Of a stretch of 6,800 nt of DNA, positions 1 to 6,629 are shown in pieces (position 1 is the first letter of the stretch; the number at the start of each line of letters is the position of its first letter). This DNA comes from Kiritimatiellia bacterium (GTDB lineage Bacteria > Verrucomicrobiota > Kiritimatiellia > UBA8416 > JAIOPI01): positions 1 through 6,800 of the forward strand of contig JAPKCZ010000109.1 in the NCBI GenBank assembly GCA_028822745.1, given 5' to 3'. The notes under the pieces are model-generated. The model was not told the origin of the DNA. It saw only the letters and a list, made by a program, of their open reading frames with translations, and did not search any database. The position numbers and the translations under genes are program-made.

Positions 1-2
1 GC

Positions 3-257
3 CAAGAGTTGATGAATGGGCACATCACGATTGGGCGGAAGTTTCCGACGATTAATCAGCAGTTGCTCTATTCCTTCGGCATACAGGATCAGGAATTCAT
101 CGTTGCCTATGAGATGGACGATCTACCGCTTTTCTCGGATCTGGTTCAGGACCTTCGCGCCACCGAAGCACGCCTCTACACGCTTCTAGATACGCCGATC
201 ATTACCGGCATGCTGCGTACGCCGAAAATGTTGGCTGACATGGTTGCCGGTGCCTGA
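3..257 (+). CDS. hemQ: Coproheme decarboxylase, chlorite-dismutase family (C-terminal part, 5' truncated by window edge)
   Basis: Only the last 84 residues are visible; the frame is open to the left edge, so the start lies outside the window. HemQ/ChdC removes two propionate carboxyls from coproheme III, using peroxide, to give heme b in the cytoplasm. The stretch beginning LMNGHITIGRKF matches the family segment whose His (codon at 21-23) I take to be the proximal heme ligand. It is followed by the family-typical LLYSFGIQDQEFIVAYE strand, a helix with LVQDLRATEARLYTL, and the terminal DTPI motif. A short extra tail (about 16 residues) follows DTPI. The gene lies 10 bp before hemE and on the same strand, supporting a heme role over a chlorite-detoxifying one. 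The internal TTG/ATG at 9-14 is not the true start. The family is clear; the split between HemQ and true chlorite dismutase rests on context. Confidence 0.85.
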   Translation, partial: QELMNGHITIGRKFPTINQQLLYSFGIQDQEFIVAYEMDDLPLFSDLVQDLRATEARLYTLLDTPIITGMLRTPKMLADMVAGA

Positions 258-267
258 GCGGGGTTGT

Positions 268-1305
268 ATGTCCACATTTAACGACAACTTCCTGCGCGCA
301 TGCCGCCGTGAGTCGGTGGATCGTATTCCGGTGTGGTTCATGCGTCAGGCCGGTCGCTACCAGCCCGAATATCGAAAGATTCGAAAATCCCTGTCGCTCA
401 TGGATATCGTCCACACTCCGGACGTTTGCACCGAGGTGACGCTTCTGCCCGTGAAGCAACTCGATGCAGACGCTGCGATTCTCTTTTCGGACATCATGAC
501 ACCGATCGGAGCGATGGGTGTCGACTTCGAAATTCGCGAAGGTATTGGGCCGTGTATTGACAACCCGCTGCGAACCGCAACCGATGTCGCCCGTGTGCGC
601 CAGGTGGATTTCGAAACGGAGTTGCCGCACGTCAAGGAAACCATTGCGATGCTGCGCCGTGAACTGTCGGTCCCTTTGATTGGATTCTGCGGCGCACCAT
701 ATACGCTGGCTTGCTATCTCGTGGAAGGCGGTCCATCAAAGCACTACGCCCACGTCAAAAGCATGATGTATGGTGATCCAACGACGTGGCATCGGCTGAT
801 GGAATCCTTAACCGATGGCATGATCGATTATTTGCGTTTTCAGGCCGACGCTGGCGCTCAGGCTTTGCAAGTCTTTGATAGCTGGATTGGCAGCCTGGCG
901 GCTTCCGATTACCGCACCTATGTCAAACCGCACATGAGGCGTTTGTTCGAGGCGATACGCGCATCGACCGATGTGCCATTACTTCATTTTGGTGTAAATA
1001 CAGGGCATCTCCTTGAAGACTTGAAGGACGCGGGGGGGCAGGTCATTGGCATTGACTGGCGCACAGAGTTATCAGAGGCACGTCGGCGTCTGGGGCCTGA
1101 TGTCGCGCTTCAAGGCAATCTGGATCCCGGATTGATTTTGGCACCCGCAGAACAACGCCGCGCGCGCGTTGATGAGATTCTTTCGCAAATGTCCATGAAT
1201 GGATACATTTTCAATCTGGGGCATGGTGTCTTGCCGATGACGGATGGCGCCGTGTTGCGCGACGTCGCCGACCAGGTTCATGCCGCGACGCCACCTACAC
1301 GGTAA
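268..1305 (+). CDS. hemE: Uroporphyrinogen decarboxylase
   Basis: Decarboxylates the four acetate side chains of uroporphyrinogen III to give coproporphyrinogen III; cytoplasmic and cofactor-free. The 345-residue product has the normal family length and is complete. Hallmarks: the N-terminal signature PVWFMRQAGRYQPEYR (residues 21-36, with Arg26 and Arg30 that bind substrate carboxylates), ILFSDIM with catalytic Asp75, GFCGAPYTLACYLVEG (139-154) with active-site Tyr150, VFDSWIG (202-208), and FNLGHGVLP (315-323) with conserved His319. I chose the ATG at 268 because the protein then starts directly with the family-typical NDNFLRACRRE segment; it is preceded by a modest GCGGGG ribosome site four bases upstream. 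A TTG at 244 would add eight residues overlapping hemQ and is unlikely. It sits between hemQ and hemH with gaps of 10 and 22 bp, so the three are probably co-transcribed. A G7 run at 1032-1038 lies within it and leaves the frame intact. Confidence 0.98.
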   Translation: MSTFNDNFLRACRRESVDRIPVWFMRQAGRYQPEYRKIRKSLSLMDIVHTPDVCTEVTLLPVKQLDADAAILFSDIMTPIGAMGVDFEIREGIGPCIDNPLRTATDVARVRQVDFETELPHVKETIAMLRRELSVPLIGFCGAPYTLACYLVEGGPSKHYAHVKSMMYGDPTTWHRLMESLTDGMIDYLRFQADAGAQALQVFDSWIGSLAASDYRTYVKPHMRRLFEAIRASTDVPLLHFGVNTGHLLEDLKDAGGQVIGIDWRTELSEARRRLGPDVALQGNLDPGLILAPAEQRRARVDEILSQMSMNGYIFNLGHGVLPMTDGAVLRDVADQVHAATPPTR

Positions 1306-1327
1306 GGATGGCCTGGATCGGCCTGTC

Positions 1328-2257
1328 ATGTACATGAAGAGAGCTGTTCTGATACTTGCATACGGCGCCCCCAACGCGCTTGAGGATGTCGAACCGTTTT
1401 ACACCGATATTCGCCGAGGCAACAAACCGCCCCCGGAATTGTTGGAAGAACTCATGGGTCGCTATCGCGCCATTGGTGGGTCGTCACCGCTACTGGGAAT
1501 TACGCAGCGTCAGGCCAATGCGTTGGCCGAGCGAATGGGCAGCGATGTTGCCCCCTATATTGGCATGCGGCATTGGACGCCTTGGATCAAGGACACCGTA
1601 GCGCAGATGTCGCGTGACGGCATCGATGACGCTGTTGTTCTCGTGATGGCCCCGCATTATTCCAGCATGAGCATCGCCAAATACCGCGCCTTGGTCGATG
1701 ACGCCAATCAAGCGCTGTCGAAGCCCATGCGGATACGTTTTATAAACTCTTGGCATACAGAGCCCGCTTTCGTGTCGAGCTTGGCGCAGCGCGTCCGACA
1801 AGCGTTTGAACACTTTTCCGCAGAAGAACGTGAACGCCTGACCGTTCTTTTCACGGCCCACAGTCTGCCTGAAAAGAGTCTTAAAGATGGTGATCCCTAT
1901 TCTGAGCAATTGCTCGAGACCAGTCGTTTGGTCGCGGACGCCGCCGGCATTAAGAACTGGCGCTTCGCCTTTCAAAGTGCGGGCCGAACGCGCGACCCTT
2001 GGTTGGGACCTGACATACTGACCGTCTTGGATGAGCTCGCGTCAGAGAAGCAAAGCGCCGCATTGGTTTGTGTCGTGGGCTTCGTGGCGGACCACTTGGA
2101 AGTGCTCTATGACATCGATGTTGAAGCAATACCGCACGCAAGCGGTCTTGGTATTCATCTCGAGCGGATTGAGATGTTGAACGACGACCCTGTCCTGATT
2201 CAGGGCCTGGCCAACGTCGCGCAACGCGCCTTTGCGTCGATGTCGCCCGCGCTATAG
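1328..2257 (+). CDS. hemH: Coproporphyrin/protoporphyrin ferrochelatase, Bacillus-type (CpfC-like)
   Basis: Inserts ferrous iron into a porphyrin; with HemQ alongside, the substrate is probably coproporphyrin III. The 309-residue protein matches the length of the B. subtilis enzyme and shares its N-terminal pattern AYGAP...FYTDIRRG.KP...L..RY.AIGGSSPL. Visible key residues: Tyr12 (equivalent to B. subtilis Tyr13), His178 in FTAHSLPEK (metal-binding His) and Glu258 in GFVADHLEVLYD. APHYSSMSIAKY (109-119) and DPWLGPD (223-229) are also family-typical. Only one Cys (248) is present in the C-terminal half, so no 2Fe-2S cluster is expected, unlike many actinobacterial homologues. The start is uncertain between ATG 1328 and ATG 1334 (two residues shorter); neither has a strong ribosome site, the best being GGA ten bases before 1328. 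The gene follows hemE by 22 bp. No hemY-type oxidase follows it here. Confidence 0.97.
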   Translation: MYMKRAVLILAYGAPNALEDVEPFYTDIRRGNKPPPELLEELMGRYRAIGGSSPLLGITQRQANALAERMGSDVAPYIGMRHWTPWIKDTVAQMSRDGIDDAVVLVMAPHYSSMSIAKYRALVDDANQALSKPMRIRFINSWHTEPAFVSSLAQRVRQAFEHFSAEERERLTVLFTAHSLPEKSLKDGDPYSEQLLETSRLVADAAGIKNWRFAFQSAGRTRDPWLGPDILTVLDELASEKQSAALVCVVGFVADHLEVLYDIDVEAIPHASGLGIHLERIEMLNDDPVLIQGLANVAQRAFASMSPAL

Positions 2258-2259
2258 GC

Positions 2260-2290
2260 ACCCCAGAATGGTACGCATTTAAGGGGTTTT
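2260..2290 (+). terminator. Weak candidate terminator after hemH
   Basis: ACCCC at 2260-2264 can pair with GGGGT at 2283-2287, directly followed by TTT. The stem is only five pairs with an 18-base loop and the T run is short, so this is a poor intrinsic terminator. It is the only T-followed inverted repeat I see just after the heme genes. The full gap 2258-2390 between the convergent genes holds no convincing ORF. Confidence 0.2.
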
Positions 2291-2361
2291 AGCATGGTTC
2301 CGCAGGCTTTTAAGACCTTCTGTAAATGGCTTTAGACGTTGATACTGGAGTGGCTTCAACC

Positions 2362-2377
2362 CATGCCATCCGGCATG
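2362..2377. repeat. Short perfect hairpin in the convergent gap
   Basis: CATGCC (2362-2367) and GGCATG (2372-2377) form a perfect six-pair stem with a four-base loop, 13 bases beyond the stop of the - strand SGNH/TPR gene. Neither strand has a T tract after it, so it is not a standard intrinsic terminator; it could act as a shared transcript 3'-end structure or be chance. Confidence 0.3.
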
Positions 2378-2390
2378 CACGCTTCTTGGA

Positions 2391-4745
2391 CTAAGATGGA
2401 CCCTTGGATTGGGCGCGTGCCTTGCGCATCACTTGACGCCGCGCCAGCTTCTTGAGCGCGATTTCCGCTTCTTTCCAATTGGGCTTCAGCTCTAGAGCGA
2501 CCACCACTTCGAGAATGGCGGCGTCGATATGGTTTTCTGCGGCCAGCGCGACGGCATAGGTGTAGTGCATGTTGGGGTCATTGGGGTGCATTTCAACCAG
2601 GCGCGCATAATGTGGCAATGCGGCCGCACGATGTCCTTGGTTCTGGAGGAGGGTGGCGAGGTTGAGTCGCGCCTCGACGTAGTCCTCGTCCAATGCGACG
2701 GCTTTTGCGTAGGCGTCGCTTGCCGCGTTGTGTTCCGCCATGGCTTCAAACACCGCACCCATATTGTTGTAAGCTTTCGCATTTCCGGGATCCCGTGTCA
2801 GCGTCTTTTCGAATTGAGACAACGCGGCCTTGTTTTTACCAACGGTTGCATAGACGCCGCCCAGATTCAGGTAACCGGCTGAATTATCCGGCGTTCGCTT
2901 GATGGCGTGTTTAAATGCGCTTTCGGCGTCTTCATAGCGTTGCATCACAAAATAGATGTTGCCCAAATTGTTGTAGTAGCCGCCTACATACGGGTTCAGT
3001 TCCACCGCCCGTCGACAGAAGGGCTCTGCTTTCGCGTGGCGGCCCGCACGCGCCAAAGCGGTACCAACGTTATGTTGAATGCTTGCGTAATACGGTGCAA
3101 GTTCGGCCGCGGATGCCCACATGTGCGCGGCTTTGTCAAAACGGCCAAACTCGGTATAGAGCCGTGCCAGACTGGTGGTTAGCTGAAAGTCATCCGGTTG
3201 TGCACGTCGTCGTTTCTCATAGGTCATCACGTGACGGACCCGCTCGGCCTCGGTTTGACGGCTTTGAAGTAGCGTCACGCGATTGACGTGACGTTGTAGG
3301 CGATCCACGTGGTCAAACTGCTGCGTGAAAGGCGGGCGGCGCACGATGTCTAGAATCGACAGAGCCATGTGGTATTCGTCCCATACGGTCAACGCCAGCG
3401 CATGGGCGCATGCCTCCCTTCGAGGTGGGGTCGTTGAGGCCAGCGCTTCGAACCCCTTGGTTTTTGCCAGCGCGTCAAACAAGCAGCGTGCCACAATGTA
3501 ATGCCCGTCGAAATTCATGTGAACGTGTTCGTGGAAAAAATCGTCGCCGGGACAGGATGTACTGTTCATGGCTTCCGATTGCAGGGCGGCTTGCGCGTCG
3601 GCGAGCTGGACGTTTTTGGCGTTTGCCTGCTGCGCGACGCGGCGCACAGTGGCGTTTAATTCGGAATCCGTGCGGAAGCGCAACCCGTCTCTATCGCGTG
3701 CGCTTGTGTATAGGGCGGCCGCTCGTTCAGGATCGCCGTCGACTTCCAGGCATTGGGCCAAGCGGAACTGCAGTTCGGCGTGCTCGGCGTCAATCTGGCT
3801 CGCATCCTCATAGGATTTAATGGCCAATGTAAATCGCGCCTGTGCCTGATGGTTGGTTCCTTCTGCGAAGACTTTTAGCCAAGCGGCGTGTTTTTGCCCG
3901 CGCTGTGCATGTGAAAATAGCGACGCGAATGGCGACGCCTCACGCAAATTCGTGGGCACCGTGCAAAGGAGTACGGCGGGTCCATCGTCTGCGGTGGCGA
4001 GGTTGCTAATTGCCACAAGGTTCTTTTCAAAATGGCGGCGTACGCTTCTTAAGCGGCGGTCATTGTGGGCAATGGGGGTTTCTGTGAACATCGCCATGCC
4101 GCCCCAGTCGCGACCGGCCTGTGCGGGCGTTGCGGTCGCCAGCGTGAGGCGGTCGCGCCACTGGCCTAGACGGGTTCCGGAGACCCATTGTCGAAAGCGA
4201 ATCGCGCTGAGACTGGAACTGTGCCGCCCGAACGCGGTCCCCGGACCGTAGGGCCCAACCACTTCCGTGTTACCCAGATAGGTAATAATGGCATCAACAT
4301 CGTTGGCGCGCGCTTCATTGCCGATTATACGGGCCTCGTGGGAATTGATAGCAACCGATGCAGCGTTGATGAGTTCATATGTTGTGTCTGGGTCGGCGTC
4401 GCGCAGCATATGCTCAAGGATGCGTCCAAAGCCGAAGCCGACGTTCGGAAAACCCGCCGCTACGGAATCCCCCAGAATAAGGATACGGCGTGTGTTAGGT
4501 GCCTTTTCTCTTGGGATGTGGAAGGACATTGGGTCTCTTGCCATGGCGGGTGGGAAATAGCGCCACGCAAAACGCGGATTGGCACTTACCTGCTGCCCAT
4601 CCGGCGTGGGAAGGATGAATCGTGGATCATATCCGCTTCCCGCCGCGCGCAACAACGCTTCTGCCAGGGCAATGAGGGCAAGGGTCGCAAGGCATGCGGC
4701 CCCGATTCGGTAGCCTGTTTTCGTGGGAATCCATTTGATGACCAT
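2391..4745 (-). CDS. Membrane-anchored SGNH-hydrolase-like protein with C-terminal TPR array
   Basis: A 784-residue protein, probably extracytoplasmic and tethered by one N-terminal segment (about residues 14-32, no lipobox). The SGNH/GDSL-like domain spans about 80-430: block I RRILILGDSVAAG with nucleophile Ser94, block II-like INAA around Asn127, block III YLGN with Asn159, and block V near FFHEHVHMNFDGH with His409. The acidic triad position reads Glu406 (EHVH) where the standard form is DxxH. A TPR-like helix pair (about 303-358) is inserted between blocks III and V. A helical linker (about 429-519) leads to seven consecutive 34-residue TPR units, 521-758, with no gaps, for example YYNNLGNIYFVMQRYEDAE. 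It is divergent from an MBOAT acyltransferase, suggesting it acts as the periplasmic acyl-transferring partner, as AlgJ/AlgX or PatB do, with TPRs docking a partner protein. The ATG at 4745 is preferred because AAGG lies nine bases upstream; ATG 4763 or TTG 4781 would add 6 or 12 residues. Substrate and activity are inferred. Confidence 0.9.
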   Translation of the reverse strand: MVIKWIPTKTGYRIGAACLATLALIALAEALLRAAGSGYDPRFILPTPDGQQVSANPRFAWRYFPPAMARDPMSFHIPREKAPNTRRILILGDSVAAGFPNVGFGFGRILEHMLRDADPDTTYELINAASVAINSHEARIIGNEARANDVDAIITYLGNTEVVGPYGPGTAFGRHSSSLSAIRFRQWVSGTRLGQWRDRLTLATATPAQAGRDWGGMAMFTETPIAHNDRRLRSVRRHFEKNLVAISNLATADDGPAVLLCTVPTNLREASPFASLFSHAQRGQKHAAWLKVFAEGTNHQAQARFTLAIKSYEDASQIDAEHAELQFRLAQCLEVDGDPERAAALYTSARDRDGLRFRTDSELNATVRRVAQQANAKNVQLADAQAALQSEAMNSTSCPGDDFFHEHVHMNFDGHYIVARCLFDALAKTKGFEALASTTPPRREACAHALALTVWDEYHMALSILDIVRRPPFTQQFDHVDRLQRHVNRVTLLQSRQTEAERVRHVMTYEKRRRAQPDDFQLTTSLARLYTEFGRFDKAAHMWASAAELAPYYASIQHNVGTALARAGRHAKAEPFCRRAVELNPYVGGYYNNLGNIYFVMQRYEDAESAFKHAIKRTPDNSAGYLNLGGVYATVGKNKAALSQFEKTLTRDPGNAKAYNNMGAVFEAMAEHNAASDAYAKAVALDEDYVEARLNLATLLQNQGHRAAALPHYARLVEMHPNDPNMHYTYAVALAAENHIDAAILEVVVALELKPNWKEAEIALKKLARRQVMRKARAQSKGPS

Positions 4746-4824
4746 GGGCGCATACCTTACCATGCCTGACTGCGAATCCAATCACGGAGTGCGGGATTGC
4801 TGTAGCGTCGCTGTCTGAATCACT
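4746..4824. promoter_or_regulatory. Divergent intergenic region between the SGNH/TPR and MBOAT genes
   Basis: This 79-base gap lies between two genes transcribed away from each other, so it must carry at least the start regions of both, or promoters reaching into them. I cannot find a convincing -35/-10 pair on either strand, nor an operator-like palindrome. The shared location suggests joint control of the two genes, which is inference from layout only. Confidence 0.4.
4755..4758 (-). promoter_or_regulatory. Ribosome binding site that decides the SGNH/TPR start
   Basis: On the - strand AAGG lies nine bases before the ATG at 4745. The two longer in-frame alternatives (ATG 4763, TTG 4781) lack a comparably placed purine-rich site, so this favours the shorter protein. 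Confidence 0.45.
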
Positions 4825-6255
4825 ATGTCATTTAATTCACTACCATTTCTGGTCTTTTTTCCAATCGTTTTGGCTATCTATTTCCTGATGCCGAATCGGT
4901 GGTGCCGGGCCTGGCTCCTTTTGGCGAGCTACCTCTTTTACGCCGCATTTATTCCGGCCTTTCTTCTGCTTTTACTCGCATCAACGCTGGTTGACTACGT
5001 GGCTGGACGAGCGATGGCCGCGCCGTCGGCGCCGCGCCAGAAGCGTGCTTGGCTGATGGTCAGCCTACTCGTTAACCTGGGGCTGCTCTGTGCATTCAAA
5101 TACGCAGGCCTGCTTGTCTTTACCGTAGATCAGGTCGCGGCGTTACTCAGCGGGGAGGGGGGGGCGTCAACCGTGCTGGCAAGTGTGGTTGTGCCTATCG
5201 GTATTTCCTTTTATACGTTTCAAACGCTTGGCTATGTCATTGATGTTTATCGCGGCGACGTGCGTGCGGAATCCAATCTGTTGCGCTTCGCTTTGTACGT
5301 AGCGTATTTCCCGCAACTGGTGGCAGGCCCCATTGAGCGTGCGAAACGCCTTATTCCGCAGCTCGCGGAGCGCAAGGCCTTTGATGCGGCGCGACTGATG
5401 GACGGCTTGCAGCTGATGGCGTGGGGCTTTTTCAAGAAGCTGGTTATCGCGGATCGTGCCGCGCTGTTGGTGGAACCCGCATTCAGTCGCCCTGGCGCCG
5501 TCGGCTCGATGCAAGTCCTCTTGGGGCTGTACGCATTCGCGATTCAGATTTACGCTGATTTTTCTGGTTACACCGATATTGCGCGCGGGGCCTCGCGTTG
5601 TCTCGGCATCGAACTGTGTATCAACTTCAAACGCCCATATAGCGCCGATTCGCTACGTGATTTTTGGCGCCGCTGGCACATCTCGCTATCCACCTGGTTT
5701 CGAGACTATCTCTATGTCCCGCTGGGTGGCAGCCGCAAGGGATTGGCGCGCCAGTGTTTGGCCATCCTTGTCGTCTTTCTTGTTGGCGGTCTTTGGCATG
5801 GCGCGAGCTGGATGTTTGTCCTGTGGGGCGCTGTGCACGCCACCCTTCTCGTCGGTGAAGCTGTCGCGGGCCATCTGTTCAGACCGCGCGCCGTTTCGTC
5901 ATGGTGGGGTCGTCTCTGTCGGCAATGTGTGGTGTTCCATCTGGTCACGCTGGCGTGGATTCCGTTTCGAGCAACATCCCTCGACGAGGCTGCCGCCATA
6001 TGGCGTGTCCTGTGGGGGACGAGTGCGTCGGTGACCGAACATGTCCCTGTGCTCGCGTGGCCGGGGGTCACGGTGTTGGGGCTGGCTCTCGGCGTGATGC
6101 TCTTTGTTGAGCGTCTCGCGGAGGATCCTCGTTGGGTGCAACGCATTCAACGAGGGCATGCGTGGCAACAGTGGGGCCTGCTCTGTTTGCTGGGCGCGTT
6201 GGTGTTTCTTTTTGGCGTGACCGAAACGCGAACGTTTATCTATTTCCAATTCTGA
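4825..6255 (+). CDS. MBOAT-family membrane O-acyltransferase (AlgI-like)
   Basis: A 476-residue polytopic inner-membrane protein of the AlgI/DltB/PatA type, which passes an acyl group, usually acetyl, across the membrane towards an extracytoplasmic polymer. It begins with the family-typical MSFNSLPFLVFFPIVLAIYF and ends in FIYFQF. Family motifs in order: VVVPIGISFYTFQTLGYVIDVYRG (121-144), AYFPQLVAGPIER (160-172), IYADFSGYTDIARG (242-255), FKRPYSADSLRDFWRRWHIS (268-287, conserved His285), TWFRDYLYVPLGG (290-302), and GGLWHGASW (321-329, His325, the invariant MBOAT His). No motif is missing and the length is close to the AlgI norm. Many hydrophobic segments are visible. No clear Shine-Dalgarno precedes the ATG, though the N-terminal fit to the family makes the start secure. 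Divergent from the SGNH/TPR gene, its probable partner. A G4-A-G8 tract falls in the loop near residues 110-113. Donor, acceptor polymer and acyl type are unknown. Confidence 0.97.
   Translation: MSFNSLPFLVFFPIVLAIYFLMPNRWCRAWLLLASYLFYAAFIPAFLLLLLASTLVDYVAGRAMAAPSAPRQKRAWLMVSLLVNLGLLCAFKYAGLLVFTVDQVAALLSGEGGASTVLASVVVPIGISFYTFQTLGYVIDVYRGDVRAESNLLRFALYVAYFPQLVAGPIERAKRLIPQLAERKAFDAARLMDGLQLMAWGFFKKLVIADRAALLVEPAFSRPGAVGSMQVLLGLYAFAIQIYADFSGYTDIARGASRCLGIELCINFKRPYSADSLRDFWRRWHISLSTWFRDYLYVPLGGSRKGLARQCLAILVVFLVGGLWHGASWMFVLWGAVHATLLVGEAVAGHLFRPRAVSSWWGRLCRQCVVFHLVTLAWIPFRATSLDEAAAIWRVLWGTSASVTEHVPVLAWPGVTVLGLALGVMLFVERLAEDPRWVQRIQRGHAWQQWGLLCLLGALVFLFGVTETRTFIYFQF
5152..5164 (+). repeat. G4-A-G8 homopolymer tract inside the MBOAT gene
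   Basis: Four Gs (5152-5155), one A, then eight Gs (5157-5164), encoding part of Gly-Glu-Gly-Gly around residues 110-113 in a loop. A one-base slip would shift the frame and cut the enzyme off at about a quarter of its length. Tracts this long are borderline for slipped-strand variation. Confidence 0.8.
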
Positions 6256-6272
6256 CCACGCCGTCGGCGAAC

Positions 6273-6629
6273 TCAGAATTTGCGCGCGTGTGTCTGGATG
6301 GCTTCCATGAGTTCTACCATGCTGAAAGGCTTGGGCATGAACTTGCAGACGCTTTCGAATTGCTTGAGTTCGGCGTCGTCAAAATCACCGTGGTCTGCCA
6401 TGAGAATTGTCGGCACGTCCAATCCTTCGCTCTGCATGAGCAAAAGCAGCTCAATGCCATTGATGCGCGGCATGTTGATATCCAATAGCATGCAGCGGCA
6501 ATCTTCCGTCTTCAGGTGTCGATACGCATCGGCGCCGTCAATAGCGGTTTCGACACGGTAGCCGCAGTCTGCAAGCGCTGCTTCCAGCAATTCGCGTAAT
6601 TGTTCATCGTCATCTACAACAAGAATCAT
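6273..6629 (-). CDS. Stand-alone response regulator receiver domain protein
   Basis: A 118-residue single-domain receiver (CheY/Spo0F-like) with no output domain. It opens MILVVDDDEQLRELLEAAL, giving the acidic pocket Asp6/Asp7; the phospho-acceptor is Asp50 in CMLLDINMPRINGIELL, and the conserved Lys is Lys100 in KFMPKPF. The residue normally Thr or Ser at the end of strand 4 appears to be Ala78 (VPTILMADHGD, codon GCA), with Asp79 after it instead of the usual Ala, so the switch Thr is missing. The aromatic switch position may be Phe97. The start at 6629 is well supported: it begins the family pattern exactly and AAGAGG sits six bases upstream; a TTG at 6695 would add 22 unrelated residues. 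It converges on the MBOAT gene with only 17 bp between stops. It probably signals through protein-protein contact in a phosphorelay; the partner kinase is not visible in the window. Confidence 0.93.
   Translation of the reverse strand: MILVVDDDEQLRELLEAALADCGYRVETAIDGADAYRHLKTEDCRCMLLDINMPRINGIELLLLMQSEGLDVPTILMADHGDFDDAELKQFESVCKFMPKPFSMVELMEAIQTHARKF

Noticed and set aside
202..630. 142-codon - strand open frame opposite hemQ/hemE
   Set aside because: Overlaps two recognised genes and has a composition typical of an antisense reading (His- and Arg-rich, no pattern).
1032..1038. G7 run in hemE as a switching tract
   Set aside because: Frame is intact, the gene is a housekeeping enzyme, and seven bases is short for slippage.
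1490..1975. 161-codon - strand open frame opposite hemH
   Set aside because: Shadow of a well-recognised ferrochelatase; no motif or ribosome site of its own.
4655..4710. Lipobox in the SGNH/TPR N-terminus around GAAC
   Set aside because: The Cys lies within the start of the hydrophobic segment and not after it, so a signal anchor fits better than a lipoprotein signal.
4188..4769. 193-codon + strand open frame antisense to the SGNH/TPR gene
   Set aside because: It lies wholly opposite the block I-III coding region, shows no family motif, and the - strand frame has clear domain signatures.
4755..4793. TTGGAT-N16-TAAGGT as a - strand promoter for the SGNH/TPR gene
   Set aside because: The would-be -10 overlaps the ribosome site and both elements match consensus poorly.
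5456..6034. 192-codon + strand frame inside the MBOAT gene
   Set aside because: Out-of-frame reading through conserved MBOAT motifs; not a separate gene.
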